Source: Campylobacter sp. CCS1377
Lineage (GTDB): Bacteria; Campylobacterota; Campylobacteria; Campylobacterales; Campylobacteraceae
Direction of reading: 5' to 3'
NCBI RefSeq assembly: GCF_040008265.1
Contig: NZ_CP155620.1
Location: 1,240,001 to 1,304,000, forward strand
Length of the DNA stretch: 64,000 nucleotides
Shown: positions 37,672 to 45,461 of the stretch, one piece after another
Layout of the letters: each line of letters begins with the position of its first letter
How positions within the stretch are numbered: position 1 is the first letter of the stretch
Program-made: the position numbers and the translations under genes
Notes under the pieces: generated by a model
Database searches by the model: none
Seen by the model: the letters and a program-made list of their open reading frames with translations, nothing else
What the model was told of the DNA's origin: nothing

Positions 37672-39436
37672 AATTTGTGGGATAAAAGATAAAAAAAATG
37701 CTATGGAAGTAGCGAATTTGGATGTAGATTATTTGGGCTTAATTTTTTCCAAAAGTCCCAGAAGGGTTGATTTAAAACAAGCAAAAACCCTTGCTAAAAT
37801 CATTCATAAAAAAAACAAACTAGCCATTGGAGTATTTACAGATGAAGGGCTTGAATTTATCCTTAAAGCCGTGCATTATGCTAAACTTGATGGCGTACAA
37901 ATTCATCGCCTGATCCCTAAGGATGAATTTAAAATTTTAAAAACACAGAAAATATTTATTTGGCAGGTTATTAGTGTGCAAGATAAACTTGAAATTCCAA
38001 AAAATATTTATGCTGATTTGATACTTTTTGATACTAAAGGTAAATTTAAAGGTGGAAATGGTGTAAGTTTTGATTGGAATTTACTTAAAATGTATAGTAA
38101 AGATTTTGCCCTAGCAGGTGGTATAGGCACACACAATGTTTTAGAGGCTTGTGCGTTAAAACCTAAAATTTTGGATATAAATTCAAAAGTAGAGGATGAA
38201 AATTTTCTTAAAAATATTTCCCTCGTTCAAGAAATTATCAATAAGGTTAAAACAATGAATAAAAAATCCTACTATGGAAATTTTGGCGGACAATTTTTAC
38301 CAGAAACCGCTATGAATGCGATTAATGAACTTGAAAAAGCTTATTATAAAATTGCTTTTAGTAAAGATTTTAAAAAAGAACTTAAAAATTTACTTAAAAA
38401 CTATGTTGGCAGAAAAACTCCGCTTTATCATGCAAAAAATCTTAGCAAACACTATGGGCACGAAATTTATCTTAAACGCGAAGATTTAAATCATACTGGC
38501 GCACATAAAATAAACAACGCCTTAGCACAGGCACTTTTAGCTAAAAAAATGGGTAAGAAAAAAATAATAGCTGAAACTGGCGCTGGACAACATGGACTTG
38601 CTACAGCAACTGCAGCTGCACTACTTGGCTTGGAATGCGAAATTTTTATGGGGACTTTAGATGTGCAAAGACAGGCTTTAAATGTTTATAAAATGGAACT
38701 TTTGGGTGCTAAAGTTAATGCGATTGATTTTGGATTAAAAACCTTAAAAGAAGCCACTACAGCGGCAATTCAAGCTTGGGTAAGTGATGTGGAAAATCTT
38801 TTTTATGTTATTGGAAGTGTGGTAGGTCCTCATCCTTACCCAAAAATGGTCACTCATTTTCAAAGCATCATAGGAAAAGAATGCAAAGAGCAACTTAAAA
38901 AACTTGGCAAAAATGCAGATATTATCATAGCAGCAGTAGGTGGAGGTAGTAATGCTGCAGGAATTTTTTATGAATTTTTAAACGATAAAAAAGTAAGACT
39001 TATAGGTATAGAGGCTGCTGGACTTGGGATTGACACGCCTTATCATGCTGCAACACTCACAAAAGGACGAGATGGGATTATACATGGCATGAAAACCAAA
39101 GTATTACAAGATGATTTAGGAAATATCTTGCCTGTGCATAGTATTTCTGCTGGACTTGATTATCCTGGTGTTGGACCAATGCATGCTCATTTATTTGAAA
39201 CCAAAAGAGTAGAATATCATGCCATTAATGACGATGAGTGCATCAATGCTTTAAAATTACTTTGTCTTAAAGAAGGCATTATCCCTGCCATAGAAAGCGC
39301 GCACGCCTTAGCATTTTTAGATAAAATATGCCCTCGTTTAAAACATAAAAATACTATAATCGTCAATCTTTCAGGCAGAGGAGATAAAGATATGGATACG
39401 ATTAGAACTTATGAAAAAGGAAAAATTTATGGTTAA
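37658..39436 (+). CDS. trpB: TrpF-TrpB fusion: phosphoribosylanthranilate isomerase + tryptophan synthase beta chain
   Basis: One uninterrupted frame of 592 codons covers both enzymes. Residues 1-199 are TrpF (LKICGIKDKKNA, GLIFSKSPRRV, ALAGGIGTHNVLEA), of normal length for the free enzyme. Met200 at 38255 then begins a complete 393-residue TrpB: KREDLNHTGAHKINNALAQ with the PLP lysine, AETGAGQHGLATATAAALLG, and VGGGSNAAGIF binding the PLP phosphate. No stop codon or linker lies between them; the last TrpF codons run straight into the TrpB ATG. An AAGG about 8 bases before that ATG could still drive separate TrpB synthesis, so both fused and free forms may exist. Normally these are two genes. 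Confidence 0.9.
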   Translation: MPKLKICGIKDKKNAMEVANLDVDYLGLIFSKSPRRVDLKQAKTLAKIIHKKNKLAIGVFTDEGLEFILKAVHYAKLDGVQIHRLIPKDEFKILKTQKIFIWQVISVQDKLEIPKNIYADLILFDTKGKFKGGNGVSFDWNLLKMYSKDFALAGGIGTHNVLEACALKPKILDINSKVEDENFLKNISLVQEIINKVKTMNKKSYYGNFGGQFLPETAMNAINELEKAYYKIAFSKDFKKELKNLLKNYVGRKTPLYHAKNLSKHYGHEIYLKREDLNHTGAHKINNALAQALLAKKMGKKKIIAETGAGQHGLATATAAALLGLECEIFMGTLDVQRQALNVYKMELLGAKVNAIDFGLKTLKEATTAAIQAWVSDVENLFYVIGSVVGPHPYPKMVTHFQSIIGKECKEQLKKLGKNADIIIAAVGGGSNAAGIFYEFLNDKKVRLIGIEAAGLGIDTPYHAATLTKGRDGIIHGMKTKVLQDDLGNILPVHSISAGLDYPGVGPMHAHLFETKRVEYHAINDDECINALKLLCLKEGIIPAIESAHALAFLDKICPRLKHKNTIIVNLSGRGDKDMDTIRTYEKGKIYG

Positions 39437-40178
39437 TTTTAAAGAATTTTATCAAGAAAATGCCAATGTGGCTTATATGGTAATGGGCTATCCTAATCTT
39501 GAGGAAAGTGAAAAATTTTTAAATTCTTTAGATCAAAGTTCTATTGATATTTTAGAAATTGGCATTCCTTATTCTGATCCAATTTCTGATGGGCGCATTA
39601 TTTCAGAAGCAGCTCTACAAGCTTTAAATCAAGGTACTAGTATCCATGAAGTATTTAAAATTTTAGAGAATGTAAGCACTTCTAAAACTTTGGTTTTTTT
39701 GGTTTATTATAATCTTATTTTTTCTTATGGCATTAAAGCCTTTGTAGAAAAAGCAAAATCAGCAGGAATCAAAGGTTTAATCGTTCCCGAACTCCCTTTT
39801 GAAGAGAATGAAGAATTGTTTATTGAATGTCAAAAACAAGGTATTGCCCTAATTGCCCTTATTAGTATCACCACTCCAGAAGAAAGAATCAAGCAAATTC
39901 TTACAAGAACAAGTGGTTTTATCTATGCTGTAGCAAGCATTGGGATTACAGGCGGAGAAAAACTTGCCGAACAAAGACTTCAATCTTTAATTGAAAAAAT
40001 TCGAAAATATACCAAATTACCTATTTTCGCAGGCTTTGGTATAAAAAACAATGAAGATGTGAAAAAAATTCGCAAAATCTCCGATGGAGTGATAGTTGGA
40101 ACAAGTATTGTAGCTTTATTTAAAGATAAAAAAGATCAAGAATTATTAGACGAAATAGAGCAAATTTTTAAAAAATAA
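39429..40178 (+). CDS. trpA: Tryptophan synthase alpha chain
   Basis: TrpA cleaves indole-3-glycerol phosphate and channels indole to TrpB. The 249-residue barrel shows VMGYPNLEES, the catalytic Glu in ILEIGIPYSDPISDG, VPELPFEENEE and IFAGFGIKNNEDV followed by DGVIVGTSIV phosphate-binding loops. The ATG at 39429 was chosen (AAAGGA 6-7 bases upstream) over an in-frame ATG at 39411; it overlaps the trpB stop by 8 bases. It ends the operon; trpC is not present here and must lie elsewhere. Confidence 0.94.
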   Translation: MVNFKEFYQENANVAYMVMGYPNLEESEKFLNSLDQSSIDILEIGIPYSDPISDGRIISEAALQALNQGTSIHEVFKILENVSTSKTLVFLVYYNLIFSYGIKAFVEKAKSAGIKGLIVPELPFEENEELFIECQKQGIALIALISITTPEERIKQILTRTSGFIYAVASIGITGGEKLAEQRLQSLIEKIRKYTKLPIFAGFGIKNNEDVKKIRKISDGVIVGTSIVALFKDKKDQELLDEIEQIFKK

Positions 40179-40205
40179 AAAAATTAAATTAATTTTTTAT
40201 TTTTC
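40170..40205 (+). terminator. AT-only hairpin after the trp operon
   Basis: An A-rich arm beginning at the trpA stop pairs with TTAATTTTTTATTTTT (one bulged base), ending in T-rich sequence. It is weak by free energy but is placed exactly at the operon end. Confidence 0.5.
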
Positions 40206-40211
40206 ATTGAT

Positions 40212-40217
40212 TATAAT
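40212..40217 (+). promoter_or_regulatory. -10 box of the fliN gene group
   Basis: A perfect TATAAT (context TGATTATAAT) lies 34 bases before the start at 40246, with AAAGGA between. No sigma-28 or sigma-54 promoter is evident, so this flagellar cluster appears to be sigma-70 driven. Confidence 0.55.
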
Positions 40218-40245
40218 AAAAGTATTTATTTTTAAAGGATTAATG

Positions 40246-40680
40246 ATGCTAAAAATTCTTGAATATTCAATTATCCATTTTTGTGAACATATTTTAAATT
40301 TTAAACTCAAAGAAGCTAAGAGCATAGATGGGGAATTATATGGTGCATCTATTCCCATCATAAGTCAAAGCGAGGGAGAATATAATTTTTATTTATTTTT
40401 TCATCAAGAAACACTCAATGAATTTAAAACCGTTCTTTTAAATAATGCTAAAATGAAAGAAGATGATTGGTGCGATCTTAGCAAAGAATGTGCTAATCAA
40501 ATTGTAGGTTATGCAAAAAATCTACTTAACGATGCTAAAGGCAATGATGAATTTAAGCTTGGAGTACCTGAGTATCTTGGAAAGATTGAGTTTTCAAAAA
40601 TCACTTTAGATGAAGCGCTTACCTTTGAATTAAAAGGATATTCCTTTAGAATAGGTTATAAAAAATGGCAGAAGAATTAG
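40246..40680 (+). CDS. CheX-like protein preceding fliN
   Basis: This protein of 144 residues (145 if the adjacent ATG at 40243 is used; AAAGGA spacing favours 40246) has the fold signals of CheX/CheC phosphatases. Its ECANQIVGYAKNLL matches the E-x2-N helix that removes the acyl phosphate from CheY-P. A second such motif is absent, as expected for CheX rather than CheC. The stop lies 16 bases inside fliN, so the two are coupled. A role at the flagellar switch is likely; phosphatase activity is inference. It corresponds to Cj0350. Confidence 0.65.
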   Translation: MLKILEYSIIHFCEHILNFKLKEAKSIDGELYGASIPIISQSEGEYNFYLFFHQETLNEFKTVLLNNAKMKEDDWCDLSKECANQIVGYAKNLLNDAKGNDEFKLGVPEYLGKIEFSKITLDEALTFELKGYSFRIGYKKWQKN

Positions 40681-40967
40681 AAAATCATGCAGGTTTATTG
40701 CAATCTTATGAAGATATTTTAGATATAACAGTTGATTTTGTCAGCGAGCTTGGCACAACAAACATGAAAGTAAGCGAGCTATTGAAATTAGAAGTAGGAT
40801 CGGTTATAGATCTTGAAAAACCAGCTGGAGAAAGTGTTGAGCTTTATATCAATAAAAGAATTTTTGGAAAAGGCGAAGTGATGGTTTATGAAAAAAACCT
40901 TGCAATTAGAATTAATGAAATTTTAGATTCTAAAAGTGTTTTACAATATTTCAAAAAAGAAAGCTAA
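40665..40967 (+). CDS. fliN: Flagellar motor switch protein FliN
   Basis: The 100-residue C-ring protein has the SpoA domain: VSELGTTNMKVSELLKLEVGSVIDLEKPAGESVELYIN, with KRIFGKGEVMVYEKNLAIRI closing it. It forms the base of the C-ring with FliM, needed for rotation switching and flagellar export. It overlaps the CheX-like gene by 16 bases and the next gene by 1 base. Campylobacter also has a FliY elsewhere; FliY is FliN fused to a CheC/X-like head, the same parts that are found here as two genes. Confidence 0.93.
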   Translation: MAEELENHAGLLQSYEDILDITVDFVSELGTTNMKVSELLKLEVGSVIDLEKPAGESVELYINKRIFGKGEVMVYEKNLAIRINEILDSKSVLQYFKKES

Positions 40968-41731
40968 TGAAATATCTAATTTTTATCCTACTATCCTTTT
41001 CTTCAATATTTGGCACAGAAATTCAAACGATAAATATCTATGACAGAGATAACAGAATTGATCTTATGCTAAGCTTTGACAATGCTTATAATGGAGTAGT
41101 AAGCCAAAGCAAAGATGGAAATTATACATTGATTGCCTTAGAAGATTTAAGTTACTCCAAAGAAGAAAGAAAACAATTGAATTCAAATTTAATTAAACAA
41201 CTTCAAATCAGTGCAAAAAATAACAGAACTCTTATCATGTTAGAAACAAAACAAGATATTAATATTAATACAAGTAGCATTAATGATAAATTTGGTCTTA
41301 GAATTCGTATCCTTCCTAAAGAAACAGAAGTTAATCATCAGACCACAACTAATAGCACCCAAACATTAAATTTAGCAAATCAAAATACGCAAGACGAATT
41401 TAATATGTTTCGCTATATTGTTGTAATAGCAATTCTTATTTTTCTATCTTTATTGCTTTGGTGGCTAAAACATTCTTTATCTAAGAAAAACCAATCCTTT
41501 GAAAAACAGTTTCATATAGTGTTTCAAAAACAATTAGATAAATATAATCGATTTGTTATTTTAGACTATGAAAATCAACGCTACACGCTAATCTTAGGGC
41601 ACAATAATATAATATTAGATAAAAAAGAACATAATGAAGAAGATAAAAAGGAAGAAAGTTTTGATTCTCTATTTGAGTCCAACAAACAAAAAATTCAAGA
41701 TTTAATACTCAAAAAGCAAAAACAAAATTAA
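40967..41731 (+). CDS. fliO: FliO-like flagellar export apparatus component
   Basis: A 254-residue protein with an N-terminal signal or anchor (to about residue 17), a beta-rich periplasmic part with a Thr/Asn-rich linker, one membrane helix (about 145-166) and a charged cytoplasmic tail. The tail holds the FliO-type LDYENQRYTLILGHNNIILD segment. FliO is poorly conserved. In H. pylori the gene beside fliN was shown to be FliO, and this position and topology match. It helps FliP/FliQ/FliR assemble. The stop shares 4 bases with the convergent ppx stop. Confidence 0.7.
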   Translation: MKYLIFILLSFSSIFGTEIQTINIYDRDNRIDLMLSFDNAYNGVVSQSKDGNYTLIALEDLSYSKEERKQLNSNLIKQLQISAKNNRTLIMLETKQDININTSSINDKFGLRIRILPKETEVNHQTTTNSTQTLNLANQNTQDEFNMFRYIVVIAILIFLSLLLWWLKHSLSKKNQSFEKQFHIVFQKQLDKYNRFVILDYENQRYTLILGHNNIILDKKEHNEEDKKEESFDSLFESNKQKIQDLILKKQKQN

Positions 41732-43191
41732 AAATTTTCTTTGTAAATTAAATTTACAGAAATGGGCTTATTGATTTTTTTAATTTCATCACTTATCATT
41801 TCAAGCTTAGAATTTACATAAATATGTAAAACATTTTGCGTATAATTAAAATGAATTTTTTTACAATCATGTGAAAAAACAGCAATAATCTTAGCTAAAG
41901 CCAAAATAAAATTTAACCACACAATAACTTGAGTATCAGGCAATAAACTTTGATAGGGATCAAGATTATAAGGGGTAATTTTTTTGCCATTTAATCTAAT
42001 TAATACAGAAATTAACACTTTTTGTTCATGCGTAAATCCATAATTTAAACCATGCAAAGCCATATAAGCAGAATGTTCATTGGAAAAATAAAAATTTAAA
42101 TATCTACCAATATAAGATAATTTAGCCGCCCAGATAAGAATTTGCTTATAGCTTGATTGTAAATTATGAACAGAAATTAAACTGTCGAAAATTTGCGTAG
42201 CATAATAAGGTATAACACACTTTTTATCCCAAAAAAAACGATCTTGTAGAGATTTAATACTAGGATTAAATGACGCAGGAAAAGTATGCAAAGGCCTTAA
42301 TAAATCTTGCAAATAAACCCCTTCGCGCACCCCTACTCCGCTTGTAATTACTCTTTTACTGCCTAGTTTTTCAATCACTTTTAAAAAAATCAAAGCTCCT
42401 TCTTGAATGGTATCAAAACGATCTTTTTTAATACCACAATTAGCTAAAAAATCTGGGGAAGCTGTTGAGATTTTATTAATATGAGCTTTTTCATCTTTCA
42501 AAAGATAACAAAAGCCATGTAAAATTTTTAAAGGATAAGAATTCTTTTGCATAATGGAGCTAGAAATCGCCCTTAAGCTTCCACCAATAGCGATAAGATT
42601 TTCATTTTTAAAGTGGCTAGGGATAAGTCCCAATATGGGTTTTAAAAATTCTTCAAGCTTTTCTTGCTTATTATTATCATAAAATAATTCCTTTAGACGA
42701 ACCGTTCCAATATCTAAAGATAAAGCATCAACAATCTTACCATTTTTAATTAAACAAAGCTCGCTAGAACCACCACCAATGTCTAAAGTTGTAGCATTAT
42801 CAAATCCACCCAATAAATTTACGGCTGCTACACCGCCCAAATATGATTCTGTCTTGCCATCAATGCAACGAATATGCAATCCCAAGTTATTCCAAATTCT
42901 TTTAATAAATTCTTTTGAATTTGGTGCATCTCTTAAAGCAGAAGTTCCAACTATAAGCATTTTTTTGCATTTATTTTTTATTGCCTTTTCTTTAAAAAAC
43001 GCTAGGACTTCTTCGGCTTTTGACATTGCCTCGGCTTGCAATATTTTACCATTGTTGTAAGCATTTTCACCTAATCTTACTTTTTGTTTATATTCGCCAA
43101 TTACATGAAAAGCATATCTGGAAGTTTTTTCAAAAACCACCATACGAATGGAATTCGAGCCAAGATCAACAACAGCGGTTCTTTTAGCCAT
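41728..43191 (-). CDS. ppx: Exopolyphosphatase / guanosine pentaphosphatase
   Basis: The 487-residue Ppx/GppA protein has the actin-like ATPase fold: phosphate-1 loop VVDLGSNSIRMVVFE, phosphate-2 DIGGGSSELC, and EGVYLQDLL ending domain II. The extra C-terminal region of about 170 residues looks like the HD-type helical domain of long PPX proteins. It degrades polyphosphate and can convert pppGpp to ppGpp, tying it to the stringent response and stress survival. It starts at the stop of the ferredoxin gene (TAATG). Confidence 0.92.
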   Translation of the reverse strand: MAKRTAVVDLGSNSIRMVVFEKTSRYAFHVIGEYKQKVRLGENAYNNGKILQAEAMSKAEEVLAFFKEKAIKNKCKKMLIVGTSALRDAPNSKEFIKRIWNNLGLHIRCIDGKTESYLGGVAAVNLLGGFDNATTLDIGGGSSELCLIKNGKIVDALSLDIGTVRLKELFYDNNKQEKLEEFLKPILGLIPSHFKNENLIAIGGSLRAISSSIMQKNSYPLKILHGFCYLLKDEKAHINKISTASPDFLANCGIKKDRFDTIQEGALIFLKVIEKLGSKRVITSGVGVREGVYLQDLLRPLHTFPASFNPSIKSLQDRFFWDKKCVIPYYATQIFDSLISVHNLQSSYKQILIWAAKLSYIGRYLNFYFSNEHSAYMALHGLNYGFTHEQKVLISVLIRLNGKKITPYNLDPYQSLLPDTQVIVWLNFILALAKIIAVFSHDCKKIHFNYTQNVLHIYVNSKLEMISDEIKKINKPISVNLIYKENF

Positions 43192-43436
43192 TAATCATCT
43201 TTATGCTGATTTTTTAAACGAAGTTCTTCTATTGTTTCGATATTATCAGGATCAGGAATAATACAATCTTGCGGACATGCAACAACACAAGCAGGCTCTG
43301 AAAAATCATTGACACACTCGCTGCATAAATCAGGATCGATAATATAAATAGGATCACCCTCATAAATAGCTTGATCAGGACACTCTTCCTTACAAGAATC
43401 ACAGCATGTACAATCTTTTGTAATTAAAAGCGACAT
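43191..43436 (-). CDS. fdxB: 2[4Fe-4S] ferredoxin
   Basis: An 81-residue ferredoxin of the YfhL/Alvin type. The first cluster motif is CTCCDSCKEECP. The second, CSECVNDFSEPACVVACP, has an insertion between the second and third Cys, as in the low-potential Allochromatium class. The ATG at 43436 has GGAG 8 bases upstream, so the earlier in-frame ATG at 43454 was rejected. Its electron partner is unknown. Confidence 0.92.
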   Translation of the reverse strand: MSLLITKDCTCCDSCKEECPDQAIYEGDPIYIIDPDLCSECVNDFSEPACVVACPQDCIIPDPDNIETIEELRLKNQHKDD

Positions 43437-43560
43437 AATTTTTCTCCAATTCAAATTTTTAGATATGTTTAGACTTATACTATAAAAAACTTAAATATAA
43501 TATAAAAATTCCAAAAATAGTAAGATTTAATTTATTTCAAGTGGCTTTTTGTATAGTATC

Positions 43561-43579
43561 TTCCCTCTTATAGAGGGAA
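43561..43579 (-). terminator. Hairpin after cosR (weak terminator candidate)
   Basis: TTCCCTC and GAGGGAA make a perfect 7-bp stem with a 5-base loop, 7 bases beyond the cosR stop. No long U-run follows on the minus strand, so termination may be partial. Confidence 0.5.
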
Positions 43580-43585
43580 AATCGC

Positions 43586-44257
43586 TTATGATTTTTTAGG
43601 AAAGCAGAAACGATAACCTCTACGGCGAACTGTTTCAATAGTAGAAATATTTAAAGGTTTGTCCATTTTTTGACGAATTTGATTAATTGCCACTTCTATA
43701 ACATTTGGAGTTACAAGCTCTGGCTCTTCCCAAATGGCATCTAAAAGTTGCTCTTTAGAAACAATTTGATCGGAATGTCTGGCTAAATGAGTCAATACTT
43801 CAAAAGGTTTTCCTTTAAGTTCTATCTCTTGATTTTTATAAGTAATCTTCTCTTCATCAGGGTCTATTGTCAAATCATCTATTTTAATCACATTAGTTCC
43901 ACCCATACGAAGTCTTGCTTCAATTCTTGCGAGCAAGATATCAAAATCTAAAGGCTTTGCCACATAATCATCTGCTCCAGCTCTTAAAGCCTTAATCTCA
44001 TTATCCTTATCATTTTTTGTAGAAATAGCAATAATTGCGGTTCTTGGAGATTTTTGCTTAATAATATTAATTAAATCACCACCATCTCCATCAGGCAAAG
44101 TCCAACTCATAATTACTAGATCATAATGTCTAATCCCTATAAAATATTCTCCATCTTTAAAATTTTCTGAAGAATCACTTTGATAACCTGAATCATTAAG
44201 ATTTTCGATCATAGTTTTATTTAGCGCTATATCGTCCTCAATAACTAAAATTCTCAT
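43586..44257 (-). CDS. cosR: Orphan OmpR-type response regulator CosR (oxidative stress)
   Basis: The 223-residue protein has an N-terminal receiver (1-115) and a C-terminal winged-helix DNA-binding domain (about 125-223; IRQKMDKPLNISTIETVRRRGYRFCFP). In C. jejuni this essential regulator controls oxidative-stress genes and cmeABC. The receiver keeps the acidic pair (Glu7-Asp8-Asp9) and Lys104-like position (KPLDFD), but the normal phospho-acceptor Asp is Ser51 (VIMSWTLPDGDG). It should therefore act without phosphorylation, in line with its lack of a partner kinase. The DNA-binding half looks far more conserved than the receiver. Confidence 0.93.
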   Translation of the reverse strand: MRILVIEDDIALNKTMIENLNDSGYQSDSSENFKDGEYFIGIRHYDLVIMSWTLPDGDGGDLINIIKQKSPRTAIIAISTKNDKDNEIKALRAGADDYVAKPLDFDILLARIEARLRMGGTNVIKIDDLTIDPDEEKITYKNQEIELKGKPFEVLTHLARHSDQIVSKEQLLDAIWEEPELVTPNVIEVAINQIRQKMDKPLNISTIETVRRRGYRFCFPKKS

Positions 44258-44290
44258 ATTTTATATCCTTAAAAAGACTTTTTAAATCGG

Positions 44291-44296
44291 ATTATA
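44291..44296 (-). promoter_or_regulatory. -10 box of cosR
   Basis: On the minus strand GTGTTATAAT gives a near-extended TATAAT 33 bases before the cosR ATG. Phased T tracts follow upstream. Confidence 0.6.
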
Positions 44297-44327
44297 ACAC
44301 AATTTAAGTAAATATTCAAAAAACTTT

Positions 44328-44371
44328 AAAAAAATTTTAAAAAAATTTTAAAAAAATTTTAAAAAAATTTT
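44328..44371. repeat. Four tandem A7T4 units (11-bp period)
   Basis: Four copies of AAAAAAATTTT run head to tail with an 11-base period, close to one turn of DNA. The folB-like gene's stop codon lies within the array, and the array is directly upstream of the cosR promoter. Phased A tracts are known to bend DNA. Confidence 0.9.
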
Positions 44372-44676
44372 TCTAAAATTGCCCCTACTTTAGCATGTTT
44401 AATAATTCGTGGTTTGCAAGTCACAATTTTTACATAAGTCGCTTTTTTATACTTATCTTTAAAATTTACAACAATAAATTCTAAAGATTCTTCTATAGTT
44501 TTAAATTGATACTTTTTATAGCTTTTTTTTATCCACTCAGAAATTTCAGCATAATCTAAAAATTCATCAGATTTAGCTCTAAATTTCACTATAATTTTTT
44601 GTTTTTTTTTACGCTCAAAGTCTAAAAGCCCAATAATACACTTAAAAGTTATTTTTATTTTTATATAACTTTGCAT
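44359..44676 (-). CDS. Dihydroneopterin aldolase-like protein (FolB family)
   Basis: A short protein of 105 residues with the T-fold signals of FolB: IIGLLDFERKKKQKIIVKFRAK near the start, YAEISEWIKK, then TIEESLEFIVVNF with the conserved Glu, and ending VGAILEKFF. FolB releases glycolaldehyde from dihydroneopterin in folate synthesis. The Tyr/Lys pattern of a full active site is hard to confirm by eye. The ATG at 44676 was chosen (44688 also possible); it overlaps plsY by 16 bases. The C-terminal codons are formed from the A7T4 repeats. Confidence 0.75.
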   Translation of the reverse strand: MQSYIKIKITFKCIIGLLDFERKKKQKIIVKFRAKSDEFLDYAEISEWIKKSYKKYQFKTIEESLEFIVVNFKDKYKKATYVKIVTCKPRIIKHAKVGAILEKFF

Positions 44677-45272
44677 TCTTTTTTGCACACCAATCTTTTA
44701 ATATTAGATGAATGTTTATATAGCACTATAAAAGCAATGATAATAACAGGTGCATGCGTATCAATTATCGGCATATTATAATGATATATAAATGAAGTTG
44801 TAACAAATACAACGAGTGCAAACAAAGATGCTAGTGAAGAAATTTTAAACACTTTCCCTACAATAAACCATACAATAAATGCACTCAAAAGCTCCAAAGG
44901 AAGCATTATAGCCATAACCCCTGCTCCTGTTGCTACCCCCTTGCCTCCTTCGAAAAGCAAATATACAGAATAGCAGTGACCAAAAACACACAAAATACCA
45001 AAAGTCCATAAAATTCCATCACTCAATCCTAAATATTTCATTAATAACAAAGGCAAAGCAGCTTTTGCAAAATCCAAAATAATAGTTGCTATAGCAAGCT
45101 TTTTAGCCAAAATAGGATCAATCTCTTTTACCACTCTTAATACATTTGTCGCACCTATGCTTTTAGAACCTAAGTCGGTGATTTTAATTTTAGCAAATTT
45201 TTTTGCCAAAATAAGTCCAAAAGGGATAGAACCGAGCAAATAAGCCAAAGCATAAAGTATTAAATTTTCCAT
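44661..45272 (-). CDS. plsY: Glycerol-3-phosphate acyltransferase PlsY
   Basis: A 203-residue inner-membrane enzyme that transfers acyl from acyl-phosphate to glycerol 3-phosphate, the first step of phospholipid synthesis. Seven hydrophobic segments are visible. The three PlsY motifs are present: GSIPFGLILAK, GSKSIGATNVLRV and LFEGGKGVATGAGV. The ATG at 45272 has AAGG 8 bases upstream, so an in-frame ATG at 45290 is less likely. Also called ygiH. Confidence 0.94.
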   Translation of the reverse strand: MENLILYALAYLLGSIPFGLILAKKFAKIKITDLGSKSIGATNVLRVVKEIDPILAKKLAIATIILDFAKAALPLLLMKYLGLSDGILWTFGILCVFGHCYSVYLLFEGGKGVATGAGVMAIMLPLELLSAFIVWFIVGKVFKISSLASLFALVVFVTTSFIYHYNMPIIDTHAPVIIIAFIVLYKHSSNIKRLVCKKECKVI

Positions 45273-45416
45273 CACATAAACCTTAAACAATATATTTTAA
45301 AAATTCAAATTATAATTCAAATAAGGTAAAAAAATACTTATTTACAAATATACTCACTTAAATAAAAAAAATATTATATTTAAAGTTTATTTTGTTTTAT
45401 ATTTAAAATTTAGATT

Positions 45417-45422
45417 TATAAT
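45417..45422 (+). promoter_or_regulatory. -10 box of the cytochrome c peroxidase gene
   Basis: TATAAT lies 39 bases before the ATG, with a strong AGGAGG at 45452-45457. The upstream 120 bases contain only AT-rich sequence with T-rich stretches. Confidence 0.6.
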
Positions 45423-45461
45423 TCCTTGTCTCTGACAAAAATTATCAATTAGGAGGGAAAA

